Numbered from the stretch's first letter, positions 1-11,572 are shown. The stretch: DNA of 64,000 nucleotides from Roseivirga sp. (GCA_021404565.1 JAAWWF010000001.1:124001-188000), one strand, 5' to 3'. Numbers and translations are program-made. Notes: generated by a model from the letters alone, not told the origin.

Positions 1-3000
1 GGGAGCTTCCTGATCGATATCAATACGCCAGGGTTCGGCAAAACCTGCCATAGGGATACAGGCGGCATCGGCTACCTGATTGTTTGTATGGCTATAAAGC
101 AGAAACAAATCACCCGTAGCTGCAGACATATCTGCTACATCCAATACAAGGGTATTGCCTGAAGAAATACTTACCTGGTTGACCTGAAAGTCATTTCCAC
201 TACCATCGGTCAGTGTGAAGTTTGTGCCTGCATTGGTATTCAACGTTACTGCCTCACTCAACTGAAGCGTAATACGGGTACTGCTGCTTTGTACTACTCC
301 TGTTACTACAGGAGCACTTTCATCTACAAAATTATATTGATCTATCCGCCCTTCGGGAGTGATGAGAAAAGTGCTCTTACCTGTACGATGCAGACTCAAC
401 CCTACTGCTTCGGCATCACTGAATGAAGGACTAAAATTGGCCTCTTCATCTGTCACAAAAATAGCCGTGGCAATGTCAAAAGGAGTAGTCAGTCGGTAAG
501 ACAATACGCTTTGCGATGCAGACAAAATAAGGAGATGTCTTCCGTCATCGCTGAATTCAAAGGATTCAGGTGTATTATTGTCCAGGTCCACCGACTTCCG
601 GGAGCTTTGAACAATTGAGTTAAAGGCATATGGCGTATTCAGGCGATACTGTACAATTTCATTGTCTCCATTGTAATTAAATGAAATCTCACTTCTCTCA
701 CTGTAGACTGCTGTAAAGAGCCGCCCGTCATCGCTAAACCACATATCCTTCAGTCCGAAACGTCCGGGCCCACCTGACAAAGTGAGGTCACTCTTATTTG
801 ACTGAGTAGCCAAATCAAATGGTTCTCCCAGCGAATACAGAACAACATCAAAACTTTCAGGCTTATAGACCAGTAGCTTTTTTCCATCCTGACTAAAGTC
901 AAACTTCGGTCCTACGAACCCCATTTCGCTGAACTCAAGCAGGCCTGAGAAGGTTGCATTCGCCAAATCATATGGGTTACCCAACCTGTATTCAGACACA
1001 ACATTGCGATCAGCTTCGATCTGACCGGATAAATAGAGTTTTGTACCGTCATTGCTGAAGTCAATATCGCCTGCTATAAAAGGCAGATTTCCATCTTCCA
1101 AACTAAAACTCTGACTTGCCTGGAAGGCCGCATTCTCAATATTAAAAAAGCCTCCGAATACGGTTACCCCTGTCCCGTCAGAAACCATGGTATTGTCATA
1201 ATCATCTTTAATGGTACCTGTACCATGCGTATAGGTAAGTAACATGCTTCCATCAATGCCTGACACACCAGTGATGTTCAGTGTAAGCTGGTTGTCGTTG
1301 GGAATATCATCGGTGATTGGCTGAACAGTGAAGGTACTACCGCTGCAATCTGTCAGTATAAAATCTGATGCTGACAATTGATCAACAGCAATATTTTCAG
1401 AAAAAGTGACCCGGATCTTATCTTCTCCCGGCCTCTCGGTAAACGCCATTACCGGTGGCGTGGTGTCCTTTATGACATCGATACTCACAGGTGCTCCTTC
1501 GTTGCCCAGCACATCACTGAGCACCATCTGCACAGTAAGCGTGCCGTCTGGCAAGTTGCTTACATCTACCGGCCCAAAGGACTGATTGATGCCTGTAACA
1601 CTTCCCTGAGCTGTTAAAGGGGTTCCTCCTCCCGAACTACTGATGGTATAACTGTAAGCCCCAGGAAGCTCAGCACCAGATAGATCAAAGCTGAAATTGG
1701 TCTCGTTAAGTAGTCCCACCCCAGTGATCAAAGAAGACAAGCCATATCCCTGTGGTCCCAATTGGTCTTTCAAATCAGCTCTCGCAGTCTGAGAAATTGA
1801 AGCAAAGTTTCCGGCAGCATCTTTAAGTCCTTGTGTTTGAAATCTAACCCAAAGTTGCTCTGAGCCATTTGGTATTCCCCCCATGGTAAAATATACCCTG
1901 ACCTCTGTGGCAGGCACATTCAGAGAGGCATCATTGAAATCGGTGTAATGTGTAGTGATAAAAGGAGACAGATGTCCCACTCCACTACCTCCCAGAATTA
2001 TCGAATAACGATCCAGCACGCCACTCTGCTGCCTGTGATTGAAAATGGATTCGTTAAAGGTAACATCTACGTAGCTGTTATCTGCTGCCATTACAAGGGA
2101 CTGCACGAAAGGCCTGGTTTTGTCAAACAAGGTGAACTGACGCGGATCTGCGTAAGTACTGAGGGACGCTCCTTCTGCATCGTAAAAGTCCGACTCCATA
2201 AAGATCAGGTTCAGTAGTTCAGTACCCTCAGCCAATCCATCAAAGGTGAAGTTGAGTCGCAAGGTGGCTTCACCTCCGGTAAGGGGCTGATCATTCTCAT
2301 CTGTAAGCCCCGTAACCACCAGGTTCTGAGCGATTCCTCCACTTAACTGAAGTGTAAACATATCGGAGGTCACCGCACTGCTGGCATCTGGTACTGAAAA
2401 CACAGGCTCAGTAAAACGCACCTCCAGAAAACCATTTTCCTTATCCAACTCAATCGCTGTAATTTCGGGAGTACTGTTAGCAATGGTGACATTGAACTGC
2501 TGATCAGTGCTGTTTCCATCAGAATCAGTAGCCGTGAGCACAATAGGGTAAACGCCCACCGGTTTTCCTTTGGTACTTTCAAGGATGTAAGCTCCTTCCG
2601 TAATCTTTCGGATTACATCACTATGAACCTCGGCAATGTAGAGGTTACCCGCTGCATCTACCGTGATACCTGCCGGACCATTAAAGCGTGCAGCAGAAGC
2701 CTCCCCCTCAATATCCCCCTTTTGCCTGATAGCACCTGCCAGTATACTCACTACTCCTGAGGGAGATATTTTGCGTATGGTATGATTCTCAATTTCAGCA
2801 ATGTACACATTGCCTGAAGCATCTACATCAATGCCGGTAGGCCTTCCCAATCGCGGATAGGTACCTGTTCCGTCCGGCTGAGTACCGGAACCCGCAATCA
2901 TGGTGGCTTCTCCTTCGAGAGTTAGTTTTATTACACGGTTTCCACCGCGGTCTGCCACATAAAGATTGCCATCAGGACCATAAGCTACTTCAAAAGGGTC

Positions 3001-6000
3001 CGAGAAATCGGTCCATTTCCCTATGGTCGTTACCTGCCCTGCTGGGGAGATTTTCCGGATACGGTTGTTATTGGAATCAGCTACATAGACATTATCATCG
3101 CTATCCACAGCCAGTCCCATGGGATAATTGAATTTGGCAGCTTCTCCAGCTCCATCCTTAAATCCACGGTTGGACCCGGCCAGAACAGTTACCACTCCTC
3201 CGCTTGAAATCTTTAAGATCCGGTGTTTCGTTCGTTCGGGTACATAAAAATTACCCTGACTGTCTCTGACCACATCATGGATGGCCTTCAGGGCAAAATC
3301 GTTGCCTTGTTCATCCTTCATTTTCATAGTCGAAACCACACCCTCAGGGCTTACTACCCTGATCGAATTTCCACCTGCATCCGCTACATAAAGGGTTCCA
3401 TCAGGGTCTGCCATAAGGCCATAGGGAGACTGGAAAGCTGCCTCATTACCGGTTCCGTCCTTATGTTCCTCTATTCCGTTTCCTGCCCATAAGGACACTA
3501 TATTGACATCACCATACCTGAGTCTGAGCCAGTCTGGTAAGCCAGTGGCGGTCAACGTGACCTCCTGATCATCGGGTTCGATTGTGGTTGCTACATATTC
3601 GTAATTTTCATTCTGGCTGGCGCTTTCCACCGGAGTGGAGGTAAAAACAGGCGGATTGTCAGAAATATCGGTGACTTCTATAGCGATAGTCACTCCGATG
3701 GAATTATCATTGCTGTCTGAGATGGTTATAAAAACGCTATAAACGTTGCTGTCGACTTTACTTAAAGGTGCTTCAAAATCGGGTGGTGATATGAAACGGA
3801 GTTCTCCCGTTGTCTCGTTCAATTGAAAAAGATGCTCATCATTTTGAGAGCCCAGCACAAAAGAAAGCGGACTGGCATCATCAGCTGTCACCGTATAAGC
3901 CACATCACTACTATTCTCCGGAAACTCTACTCTCCTTGCAGAAGTCAGCTCAGGTCTGGTTTTATCGAGTACCTGAATGATAAAATCCTGAGTATCGATA
4001 GCGCCACCGGGATCTTCCGCCTTAAGCGACACATTATAGGCACCCGGAAGAACATTTGCCGTACCTTCAAGCCAGTAAGAGCCTCCTGATATCTTTCGGA
4101 TTACATCGCTATGGACTTCAGCGATATAAAGATTGCCGGCAGCATCTACCGTGATACCGGCCGGACCATTAAAACGTGCCACAGAAGCCTCTCCCTGAAC
4201 ATTTCCCTTCTCATTGATAGCACCAGCCAGTATACTCACTATTCCCGAAGGCGATATTCTGCGAATAGTATGGCTTTCTATCTCTGCAAAGTACACATTG
4301 CCTGAGGCGTCTACATCTATGCCCGTAGGTCTGCCGAATCGCGGGTAGATACCTGTTCCGTCCGGTTGCGTGCCGGAACCGGCAATTACAGTGGCTTCTC
4401 CCTGGAGACTGAGCCTTACTATACGGTTTCCCCCGCGGTCTGCCACATAGAGTCTGCCATCAGGACCATAAGCTACTTCAAAGGGGTCAGAGAAATCGGT
4501 CCGTTCCCCTATGGTTGTTACTTGTCCTCCCGGTGTGATTTTCCTGATACGATTATTATTGGAATCAGCTACGTAAATGTTATCATCGCTATCCACAGCC
4601 AGTCCCATAGGAAAATTAAACCTGGCTACTCCTCCTACTCCATTGGCGTAACCACGACTAGACCCGGCCAATACACTGACGACACCAGTTGCCGAGATTT
4701 TTAAAATCTGGTGATTCGTTCGTTCCGGTACATAAAAATTACCCTGACTGTCTCTGACCACATCATGAATGGCCTTCAGGGCAAAATCATTGCCTTGTTC
4801 ATCCTTCAGTTGCATAGTCGAAACCACACCCTCAAGGCTTATCACCCTTATCGAATTCCCTCCTGCATCGGCTACGTACAGCGTACCATCCGGGTCTGCC
4901 ATGAGGCCATAGGGAGACTGGAAAGCTGCCTCACCTCCTGTTCCGTCCTTGTGTTCCTGTGTTCCGTTTCCTGCCAGGGTGCTCACAAGATTGCTGTTAC
5001 TACCTCCGAGGCTGAGCCAACCAGGTTTGGTAACTGCAGTTACGGTCACAGGATCACCATTGTCATCTTTAGTAAGTATCGGGTAGTGGTAGCTGGTTTT
5101 CTCATCTACACTCAATACGGGGTTTGAGATAATCTCAGGTGCATGCACACCTTCCACCTTGAGTTTAAAGCTTTGCTCGGTACTCTCACCGGTCTCATCT
5201 GTGGCTGTCAATACTATATCATAGTCACCATCTACCGTACCCGCTTTTCCTGAGAGGTAATAGGTTCCTCCGATTTGCTTTATATTGTGATTCCGATGAT
5301 CCGCCACATATAATTTCCCTGATGGGCCTACTGCGATACCAGCCGGGCCATCAAAACGCGCTGTCGCTACATCGCCTGTCGCATCACCATCCTGGTCCAG
5401 CACTCCGGCTATTACAGATATCTCTCCTGATACACTGATCTTACGGATGACATCATTGCCAAGGTCAGCCACATATACATTCCCGGCATCATCTACATCA
5501 ATGCCCGTAGGGCTCTTGATTGAGGGGTATGTAGTAATACCATCTGGTTGTGTACCTGAACCAGCCAAAGTAGTCACCTGGCGATCGGGTGTGATTTTCC
5601 TTATACGTCCCGTTCCGCGATCAGCTACATAGATGTTATCGTCTTTGTCTATGGCAATCTCAAAAGGGTCAGCTAACCTCGCAGTGCTGTAATCCCCGTC
5701 ATTGGTGCCGTAGCCTTTGCCACCGGCAAAAATGGTTACCTCACCATTGGTATCGATCTTCCGGATGGCACTATTACCGGAGTCTGCAACATAGATATTA
5801 TCGTTACTATCAACAGCCAGTCCCATGGGAAATTTGAAACGAGCCTCAGCGCCATTGCCATTGTCGAATCCCTGGCTTCCTCCGGCCAATACGGTTACCT
5901 TAAGGTCAGTATCAATCTTGAGAATTCTGTGTTTGAATCGCTCAGGCACATACAGATTCCCCTGACTATCTATGACTACATCATGTATAGAGGCCAGGGA

Positions 6001-6555
6001 AAAAGGTGCACCTGACGGGTCTGTAAGTGCCAGCGAGGAAACCTCTCCCTGTGGTGTCACGAGCCTCACAGAAGTTCCAGCGGCATCGGCTACATAGATG
6101 TTTCCGTTATCTGCCACTGTAAGACCATAGGGTGTGCTGAAAGAAGCAGCACTTCCGTATCCATCGACCTGAGCCCCGGTACCAGAGCCGGCAACTAAGG
6201 AGGTGTTGTTATGATTCACCGAAAGACTCAGCCAGTCGGGCAGGCTGGTCGCAGAAACCGAAATCACATCTCCATCCTCATCTGATACCTCTATTGCATA
6301 TGTGTAATTTCCCCCTCCTTTAATGAAGAGAATGGGTACCGAGATGAATTGTGGTGATTCACCGTTCAATGAGGTAGCATTTACCTCTCCTACATGCTCA
6401 ATGGCAACCGGTTTCTTTGCCCTGGTTTCTGAACGGTAATCCATACCCGGTATGTCATGCTGTGCATGCAATGAAAATGTAAGTATCAGGAGTGAAAAGA
6501 GCAGGCATGCTGCATAAATAGCCCTGATAAGGTTGATGTCTTTTCCTGGTTCCAT
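1..6555 (-). CDS. Giant exported NHL-propeller / Ig-like repeat protein (3' end outside window)
   Basis: A single minus-strand frame stays open from an ATG at 6555 to the left edge (about 2185 codons), so the C-terminus is missing. I translated it by hand and saw no stop. The start is set by a signal peptide: a charged N-terminus, a hydrophobic run (CLLFSLLILTFSL) and an HAQ-type cleavage site near residue 33. The mature protein has three NHL-repeat blocks, with recurrent motifs such as GLAVDSxDNIYVADSxNxRIRKI, alternating with putative Ig/cadherin-like modules that contain PDWL motifs. These are followed by Ig-like modules and a second WD40-like series (SDDGRxL). Such proteins are normally exported and surface-attached, and a T9SS C-terminal domain is expected beyond the edge. 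It is the last of three co-oriented giant surface-protein genes. The ligand is unknown. Confidence 0.85.
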   Translation of the reverse strand, partial: MEPGKDINLIRAIYAACLLFSLLILTFSLHAQHDIPGMDYRSETRAKKPVAIEHVGEVNATSLNGESPQFISVPILFIKGGGNYTYAIEVSDEDGDVISVSATSLPDWLSLSVNHNNTSLVAGSGTGAQVDGYGSAASFSTPYGLTVADNGNIYVADAAGTSVRLVTPQGEVSSLALTDPSGAPFSLASIHDVVIDSQGNLYVPERFKHRILKIDTDLKVTVLAGGSQGFDNGNGAEARFKFPMGLAVDSNDNIYVADSGNSAIRKIDTNGEVTIFAGGKGYGTNDGDYSTARLADPFEIAIDKDDNIYVADRGTGRIRKITPDRQVTTLAGSGTQPDGITTYPSIKSPTGIDVDDAGNVYVADLGNDVIRKISVSGEISVIAGVLDQDGDATGDVATARFDGPAGIAVGPSGKLYVADHRNHNIKQIGGTYYLSGKAGTVDGDYDIVLTATDETGESTEQSFKLKVEGVHAPEIISNPVLSVDEKTSYHYPILTKDDNGDPVTVTAVTKPGWLSLGGSNSNLVSTLAGNGTQEHKDGTGGEAAFQSPYGLMADPDGTLYVADAGGNSIRVISLEGVVSTMQLKDEQGNDFALKAIHDVVRDSQGNFYVPERTNHQILKISATGVVSVLAGSSRGYANGVGGVARFNFPMGLAVDSDDNIYVADSNNNRIRKITPGGQVTTIGERTDFSDPFEVAYGPDGRLYVADRGGNRIVRLSLQGEATVIAGSGTQPDGTGIYPRFGRPTGIDVDASGNVYFAEIESHTIRRISPSGIVSILAGAINEKGNVQGEASVARFNGPAGITVDAAGNLYIAEVHSDVIRKISGGSYWLEGTANVLPGAYNVSLKAEDPGGAIDTQDFIIQVLDKTRPELTSARRVEFPENSSDVAYTVTADDASPLSFVLGSQNDEHLFQLNETTGELRFISPPDFEAPLSKVDSNVYSVFITISDSNDNSIGVTIAIEVTDISDNPPVFTSTPVESASQNENYEYVATTIEPDDQEVTLTATGLPDWLRLRYGDVNIVSLWAGNGIEEHKDGTGNEAAFQSPYGLMADPDGTLYVADAGGNSIRVVSPEGVVSTMKMKDEQGNDFALKAIHDVVRDSQGNFYVPERTKHRILKISSGGVVTVLAGSNRGFKDGAGEAAKFNYPMGLAVDSDDNVYVADSNNNRIRKISPAGQVTTIGKWTDFSDPFEVAYGPDGNLYVADRGGNRVIKLTLEGEATMIAGSGTQPDGTGTYPRLGRPTGIDVDASGNVYIAEIENHTIRKISPSGVVSILAGAIRQKGDIEGEASAARFNGPAGITVDAAGNLYIAEVHSDVIRKITEGAYILESTKGKPVGVYPIVLTATDSDGNSTDQQFNVTIANSTPEITAIELDKENGFLEVRFTEPVFSVPDASSAVTSDMFTLQLSGGIAQNLVVTGLTDENDQPLTGGEATLRLNFTFDGLAEGTELLNLIFMESDFYDAEGASLSTYADPRQFTLFDKTRPFVQSLVMAADNSYVDVTFNESIFNHRQQSGVLDRYSIILGGSGVGHLSPFITTHYTDFNDASLNVPATEVRVYFTMGGIPNGSEQLWVRFQTQGLKDAAGNFASISQTARADLKDQLGPQGYGLSSLITGVGLLNETNFSFDLSGAELPGAYSYTISSSGGGTPLTAQGSVTGINQSFGPVDVSNLPDGTLTVQMVLSDVLGNEGAPVSIDVIKDTTPPVMAFTERPGEDKIRVTFSENIAVDQLSASDFILTDCSGSTFTVQPITDDIPNDNQLTLNITGVSGIDGSMLLTYTHGTGTIKDDYDNTMVSDGTGVTVFGGFFNIENAAFQASQSFSLEDGNLPFIAGDIDFSNDGTKLYLSGQIEADRNVVSEYRLGNPYDLANATFSGLLEFSEMGFVGPKFDFSQDGKKLLVYKPESFDVVLYSLGEPFDLATQSNKSDLTLSGGPGRFGLKDMWFSDDGRLFTAVYSERSEISFNYNGDNEIVQYRLNTPYAFNSIVQSSRKSVDLDNNTPESFEFSDDGRHLLILSASQSVLSYRLTTPFDIATAIFVTDEEANFSPSFSDAEAVGLSLHRTGKSTFLITPEGRIDQYNFVDESAPVVTGVVQSSSTRITLQLSEAVTLNTNAGTNFTLTDGSGNDFQVNQVSISSGNTLVLDVADMSAATGDLFLLYSHTNNQVADAACIPMAGFAEPWRIDIDQEAP
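2586..4988 (-). repeat. Tandem duplication of an NHL block inside the giant gene
   Basis: Two stretches of about 0.9-1.0 kb, roughly 2586-3500 and 4074-4988, are nearly the same at DNA level with a constant offset of 1488 bp. For example, the text starting at 3255 recurs at 4743 and the text at 2600 recurs at 4088. Each copy encodes one NHL propeller and its linker. A third block at about 5270-6190 is related in protein but clearly more diverged in DNA. The arrangement points to a recent in-frame duplication of a propeller module. Confidence 0.8.
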
Positions 6556-6942
6556 ATCCAAAGATTTTAGAGAGACTCTTGCAATACCGGCTGAAGAAAT
6601 CAGCCATTCGGCTATATGAAATAGGCCATTATCAGAGGCGGTTCATACGAACCAGGGTGTTAAAAACACGACATCGGGATATGAAAAAACCGACCATCAA
6701 AAGCAAACAATTGATAATCAACAACTTAAGAAATAGCAGATTGATTTAATTACCAGGCAATCTTCCTGTTTTTCTATCAACTATTAACGTGAAGCTTATA
6801 TTAAGGGAATAATCCGACCTGCCAAATGGATTTTCTGTTTTCCAGTACTGCCATTCAGCTGTTTGGGCGATCAGATCTAAGGGTGATCACCGGAACTATC
6901 GGTGTAATAGCTCCGGTTTGGACTCAACAACCAAACGAGGTA
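6556..6942. other. Intergenic stretch with one hairpin
   Basis: This 387-bp gap lies between two minus-strand surface-protein genes and has no convincing ORF. The only structure I see is an inverted repeat at 6890-6916 (10-bp arms with one G-U/mismatch, 7-nt loop), about 30 bp downstream of the cadherin gene's stop. No U-tract follows on either strand, so it is a weak terminator or mRNA-processing candidate. The promoter of the NHL gene, if it has its own, should lie here, but I could not identify a clear -7 element. Confidence 0.4.
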
Positions 6943-8048
6943 TTATTTGATGATCACCTTTTTTCTTGCAGACTCAGTACCATTGGACAACAGAAGCAGA
7001 TAAACACCCTTTCGCATCCTGGAAACATCTATCTTGATCTCGCGCTGAGTCGACTGCTTTTCTTTATGTGTTATCTGGTATCCTGAAAGCCCTATTAATT
7101 CAAGGTCAACCGACTGTCCATTAAATACTGAAACATCAATGGTCAGTAAGGTTGTAGCAGGATTCGGAAAAATCCGTACCTGATCACTCAAATCCGGTAA
7201 GTCTTCAAAACCGGTCACTAGTTCACCGGTACCTGTCAGTGCTACTGTTTTCTCCCCCACATTGGTCTGGAAAGTCACCATTCCCGAGAAGTCCCCCCGG
7301 TCCGTAGGCGAAAAAGTAATATTAAAAGTAACCGACATGGCAGGAGTGATCTCAGCTGTATTGATATCAACAGAAAAGGGTCCACTCACCGAGACTCCGG
7401 TTATGAGAAGATTACCATCGGGGCCTGAATTGCTGACAGACAAACTCTGAGTGGTTGATTCGCCTATGCCTGTTGGGTCAAAAGCCAGCGCTGATTCAGT
7501 ACTGAAGGCTGGTTCTGGTAAATTTTCAACTTCAATAATGAAGGCAGACTCTAAGCGTGCGCCTCCCTGGTCAATACTCACCAAACGAAGTTCCAGTTGT
7601 TCATTGGCTTCGAAGTCTACTGTCTGTGTCAGCACCAGCTCATTGGTATTGCGTATGGCGAAAAAGCTGTTGTGCGTATCTCCTGAACCACTGGTAAGAC
7701 TATAGATATGCTCATCTCCCGAATCTTGATCAGAAGTACTCAACTCCCCTATTAACTCATCACCGGCATTGTTCTCATCCACCGACAGGTTGGACAGTTC
7801 AATAGCGCTTGGTGCATCGTTGGTATCCTCCAAAATCACGCTGAAAACGGCCTCAATAGCACTGGTACCGGTAGCCGTACTCCGAACCCTGATGGAATAA
7901 GTTTCCTGCTGCTCATGATCCAGAGCCAGGGAAGCCTTCAGTATATCTCCTTCAATTTCAAAGGAAGCATTATCTGTATCACCTTCTCCGTTTACCAACT
8001 CATAAGTAAAGGTCTCCGCATTGTCCGGGTCAATTGTACTGAATATCC

Positions 8049-10000
8049 CTATCTGAGCACCAGCGGTATTGTTTTCCGGCAGCTGGTTTTCAGATAATGA
8101 AATGGTAGTAGCCCCTCGTTTACATTATTGATTGTAATGGTGAAGGATGAGGCGAAAACAGCATTTCCGGCATCAGTACTAGTAACGCGGATAGAATAGC
8201 TGGATTGCTGCTCAAAGTTAAAGCCCTCTCCTGCCAGTAATTCGCCACTTTCATTGATGTTGAAACTGGTATTATCTTCATCTCCGGTACCCGCTGTGAG
8301 GCTGTAAGTATGAGTATCACCAACATCCTGGTCTGTGCTGCTAAAGGCTCCGATAACTGCGCCAACCTCATTATTTTCATCCAGATCACTCCTCGACAGT
8401 AACATCCCGCTTGGTGCATCATTCGCATCTGAAATGGTCAGGGTAAAGGGTAATTCCACGCTTGCACCTTCCTGGTCAGTGGATTTAATTCTGACTGAGT
8501 AGCTGGATTTAATCTCGAAATCAAAGCTGGTGGTTGATAACAACTCATTTCCATTCTGAATAGTGAATAACTCGTTATCCGTATCACCCTCTCCCTCCAC
8601 AAAATTGTAAACAAAGCTATCTCCGTCATCTACATCTGTGGTAGAAAGGGTACCAATGGATGTGCTTTCTGCCTGGTTTTCATTCACTGTATTGTTGGAA
8701 AGGTCGAGAGCTGTTGGTGTCTCGTTTATGTCCTGAATGGTAATTGTAAAAACTGACTCCAACCCATTAGACTGACTGTCTGTTGACCTGACCCGAATGC
8801 TATAATCGCTCTTGCTTTCATGGTCGAAACTGGCTGCTGCTTTCAGAGTACTACCATCAATCTCGAAAGAAGCATTATCTGTATCTCCATCTCCTGCCAC
8901 TAATGTATAAGTGAAGGTTTCAGCATTGTCCGGGTCAGTGGTGCTCAAAGTACCGATTGCATCCCCTATGCCGTTATTCTCTTCCAGCTGATTATCGGAT
9001 AGTGCGATTACGGTAGAACTTTCATTGACATCAAAGATGGTAATGGTGATGGAAGTGGCAAAAGTGGCATTAGCAGCATCAAAAGAGCTCACTCGAATGG
9101 AATAGCTCGACTGTTGCTCAAAATCGAAGCTTTCTCCTGCCACCAGCTCACCATTGCTGTTGATGCTGAAACTGGCATTATTCTCATCCCCTGTACCGGC
9201 AGTGAGGCTGTAGGTATGCGTATCTGCTTCATCCTGATCTGTACTGCTAAAAACTCCGATTATATCCCCTACGGCATTATTCTCATCCAGGTCACTTTGT
9301 GACAGAAGAATCTCTGTCGGGGCGTCATTAACATCAGAAATGGTCAGGATGAAAGAAGATGATACGCTCTCTCCTGCCTGGTCAGTAGATCTGATTCTGA
9401 CAGTGTAGCTCGATTTTGTCTCAAAGTCAAAACTGGTCGTAGCAAACAACTCATTGCCATTTTGGATGGTAAAGAGTTCATTATCGCTGTCTCCATCTCC
9501 TGTCGCAAAACTGTAAACAAAGGCGTCCCCGGCATCCACATCCGTGGTAGAAAGGACACCAATAGACGTACTTTCAGCCTGATTCTCATTCACTGTACTG
9601 TTGGAAAGGTCGAGAGCTGTTGGCGTCTCATTTATATCCTGGATGGTAATTGAAAAAATTGACTCCAACCCGTTGGACTGACTGTCAGTGGACCTTACCC
9701 GAATACTGTAATCACTCTGGGTTTCGTGGTCAAAAACCTCAGCTGCTTTGATGGTATTGCCATCCATCTCAAAAGAAGCATTATCTGTATCTCCATCTCC
9801 TGCTACCAAAGTATAGGTGAAGGTTTCAGCATTATCAGGGTCAGTTGTGTTCAAAGTACCAATTTCATCCCCCAGAGTATTATTCTCTTCTAGGTGATTA
9901 CCAGAAAGCGCTATGGCTGTCGCCTCCTCATTCAAGTCGTTGATTGTTATGATAAGTACCTGTGTAACTGACAAGCCACCGTTATCAGTACTCTGCACCC
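8049..10000 (-). repeat. Three-unit cadherin super-repeat (906-bp period)
   Basis: Cadherin units 5-7 and 8-10 of the broken gene are near duplicates at DNA level. The text beginning at 8881 recurs at 9787, an offset of 906 bp, equal to three units of about 302 codons. Unit 11, where the frameshift sits, begins a third partial copy. The repeat grew by duplicating blocks of three units, not single ones. Boundaries are approximate. Confidence 0.7.
8112..8115 (-). other. Frameshift site in a G homopolymer
   Basis: On the minus strand GAG is followed by GGGG-like sequence and then CTACTACC. Frame 1 reads VNEGLLPFHY and soon stops. Moving one base gives ATTISLSENQLPENN, which matches the paralogous units (for example STVIALSDNQLEENN). 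The downstream frame is open all the way from 8112 to 6943. The lesion is therefore a single-base change within the homopolymer. Confidence 0.85.
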
Positions 10001-11572
10001 GCACACTATAGCCGGCTTGCTTTTCAAAGTCAAAGACCTCTGAGGAAATTAGCTGATCCTGGGCATTGATTGTAAATGCAATATTCCCCTCGTCACCGGC
10101 ACCCGCTATTAGTGTGTATTGGTGATCATCGCCAGTGTCCGGATCGGAGGAGGATAAATTGCCGATGACAGTGCCGTCTGCACTGTTCTCATCTATACTA
10201 CTGTTACTTAGCAGTATCTCACCGGGTGCCTCATTAGCATCCGTAATTCTGATTTCAGAGCTTTTAGAAAAAACAGTTCCTTCACTGTCGGTTGTCGAAA
10301 GTCTGATATTGTATAGTTGTCTTGTTTCAAAGTCGAAGTTTTCTATCGCGTAGAGTTCTCCATCATTTCTTAGGGTAAAAAGTGTGTTGTCGTCATCTCC
10401 CACTCCTTCGGCAAAGCCATAGGTATGTGAATCCCCGCTATCTGCATCTTGAGTGCTGAGGCTACCTACAAGTGCATTGTTACCGGCATTCTCCTCTATG
10501 GTTACAGAACTGAGTGCAAGGTTTGAAGGCGCATCATTGACATCATTTACCTGGATGGGAAAAGACTGCTCATAGAAATCACCTGCTTGATCTGTAGACC
10601 GAACACGAATTCTCGCTTCGGCCATTGTTTCAAAATCGAAAACCTGTTGTGACAAAACAGAGCTCCCCTCTATTCTGAACAACGAATTGTGCGTATCACC
10701 CTCTCCTGCTACGAGCGAGTAGGTATGAGTATCTTCAAGGTCCTGATCAGTAGAGGCCAGGGTACCAACAGAACTGTCAGCTGGCAAATTTTCATCCAGA
10801 CTGCCACCATCAAGGTTGACAGTGGTAGGTGCATCATTGACATCATTGACAGACAGGGTGAGCACCTGCACATAAGTCGCTCCCTTACTATCCGCAACCT
10901 GCACCCTCATACTTACAGAATTCAATGCTTCAAAGTCAAAAACTACTGCCGTTTCAAGCGTAGCTCCCTTCGCTAAAAACTGGCCGTTGTTTTCACTTCC
11001 TTCGCCACCCACCAGGGTATAGGTATGTGTTTCTCCCTCATCAGGATCGTTATTTGACAACGTTGCCACTGCTGTACCAATGCTCAGATTTTCATTGAAA
11101 CTGGTACTACTCAACTGAATTAAGGAAGGGACCGTGTTGTTTGTTACTTCATAAGGTGCCTGATTGCCGCCCAGTTTCTTACCATCTTCAAAAACCTCCG
11201 CGTTCACAGCGGCAATGACCTGGTCTTCACTGGCATCGTAGATTTTAAAGCTCAGCGTCTCTCCATTTACCGTGTTGCTATACACCTGAATAAACGCTAC
11301 CTGTGCTCCGCTTGAAGGTACCTCCACCGTCAGTTTGCCCGTGCCTCTCAGCTCGTTATTTACAAAAACACCGATTTGATCGGTAGCATCTCCCGAAAGG
11401 ACATTGTCAATCCTGACCGAGGCTACGAGGGTCATAGAAAACTGAAAGTCGCCAGAGTTGACGGTCCATTCAGGTGCATTCTGTGCCCTGGCGACATGGA
11501 GGACCGTTAACAGCATTAAGGCTAACCAGCCGATACGATAAGTTCTTTTGTTAAGGCAATTCATAAGGCTGC

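Larger units (their letters stand above)
6943..11564 (-). pseudogene. Cadherin-repeat T9SS surface protein, split by a 1-nt frameshift
   Basis: The start at 11564 gives a signal peptide (WLALMLLTVLHVARAQ) and a frame that ends at 8049. The second part continues in another frame from 8112 to 6943. The paralogous repeat units show that one G is missing from a G run at 8112-8115: reading GAG-GGG-GCT would join the frames and restore a protein of about 1540 residues. Domains in order: an N-terminal module shared with the upstream 3202-residue protein, twelve cadherin-like units of about 100 residues (motifs LxENNxxG, DPDxxETFTY, FDFExxxSYSIRVRSTD), a choice-of-anchor-D/ASH-like domain, and a type-A T9SS sorting domain (FPNPATTLLTIDV...KGVYLLLLSNG). 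Without the second frame the product loses its sorting signal. It starts 8 bp after the upstream gene and is probably co-transcribed with it. A homopolymer sequencing or assembly error is a real alternative to a pseudogene. Confidence 0.8.

Noticed and set aside
1378-6100. Plus-strand ORFs of 60-140 codons across the left region
   Set aside because: They are shadows of the NHL/Ig-like gene on the minus strand, and the repeated ones follow its duplication.
8049-11564. CRISPR-like or satellite array
   Set aside because: The repeats are in frame and encode cadherin units of about 100 residues; spacers are not unique short sequences.
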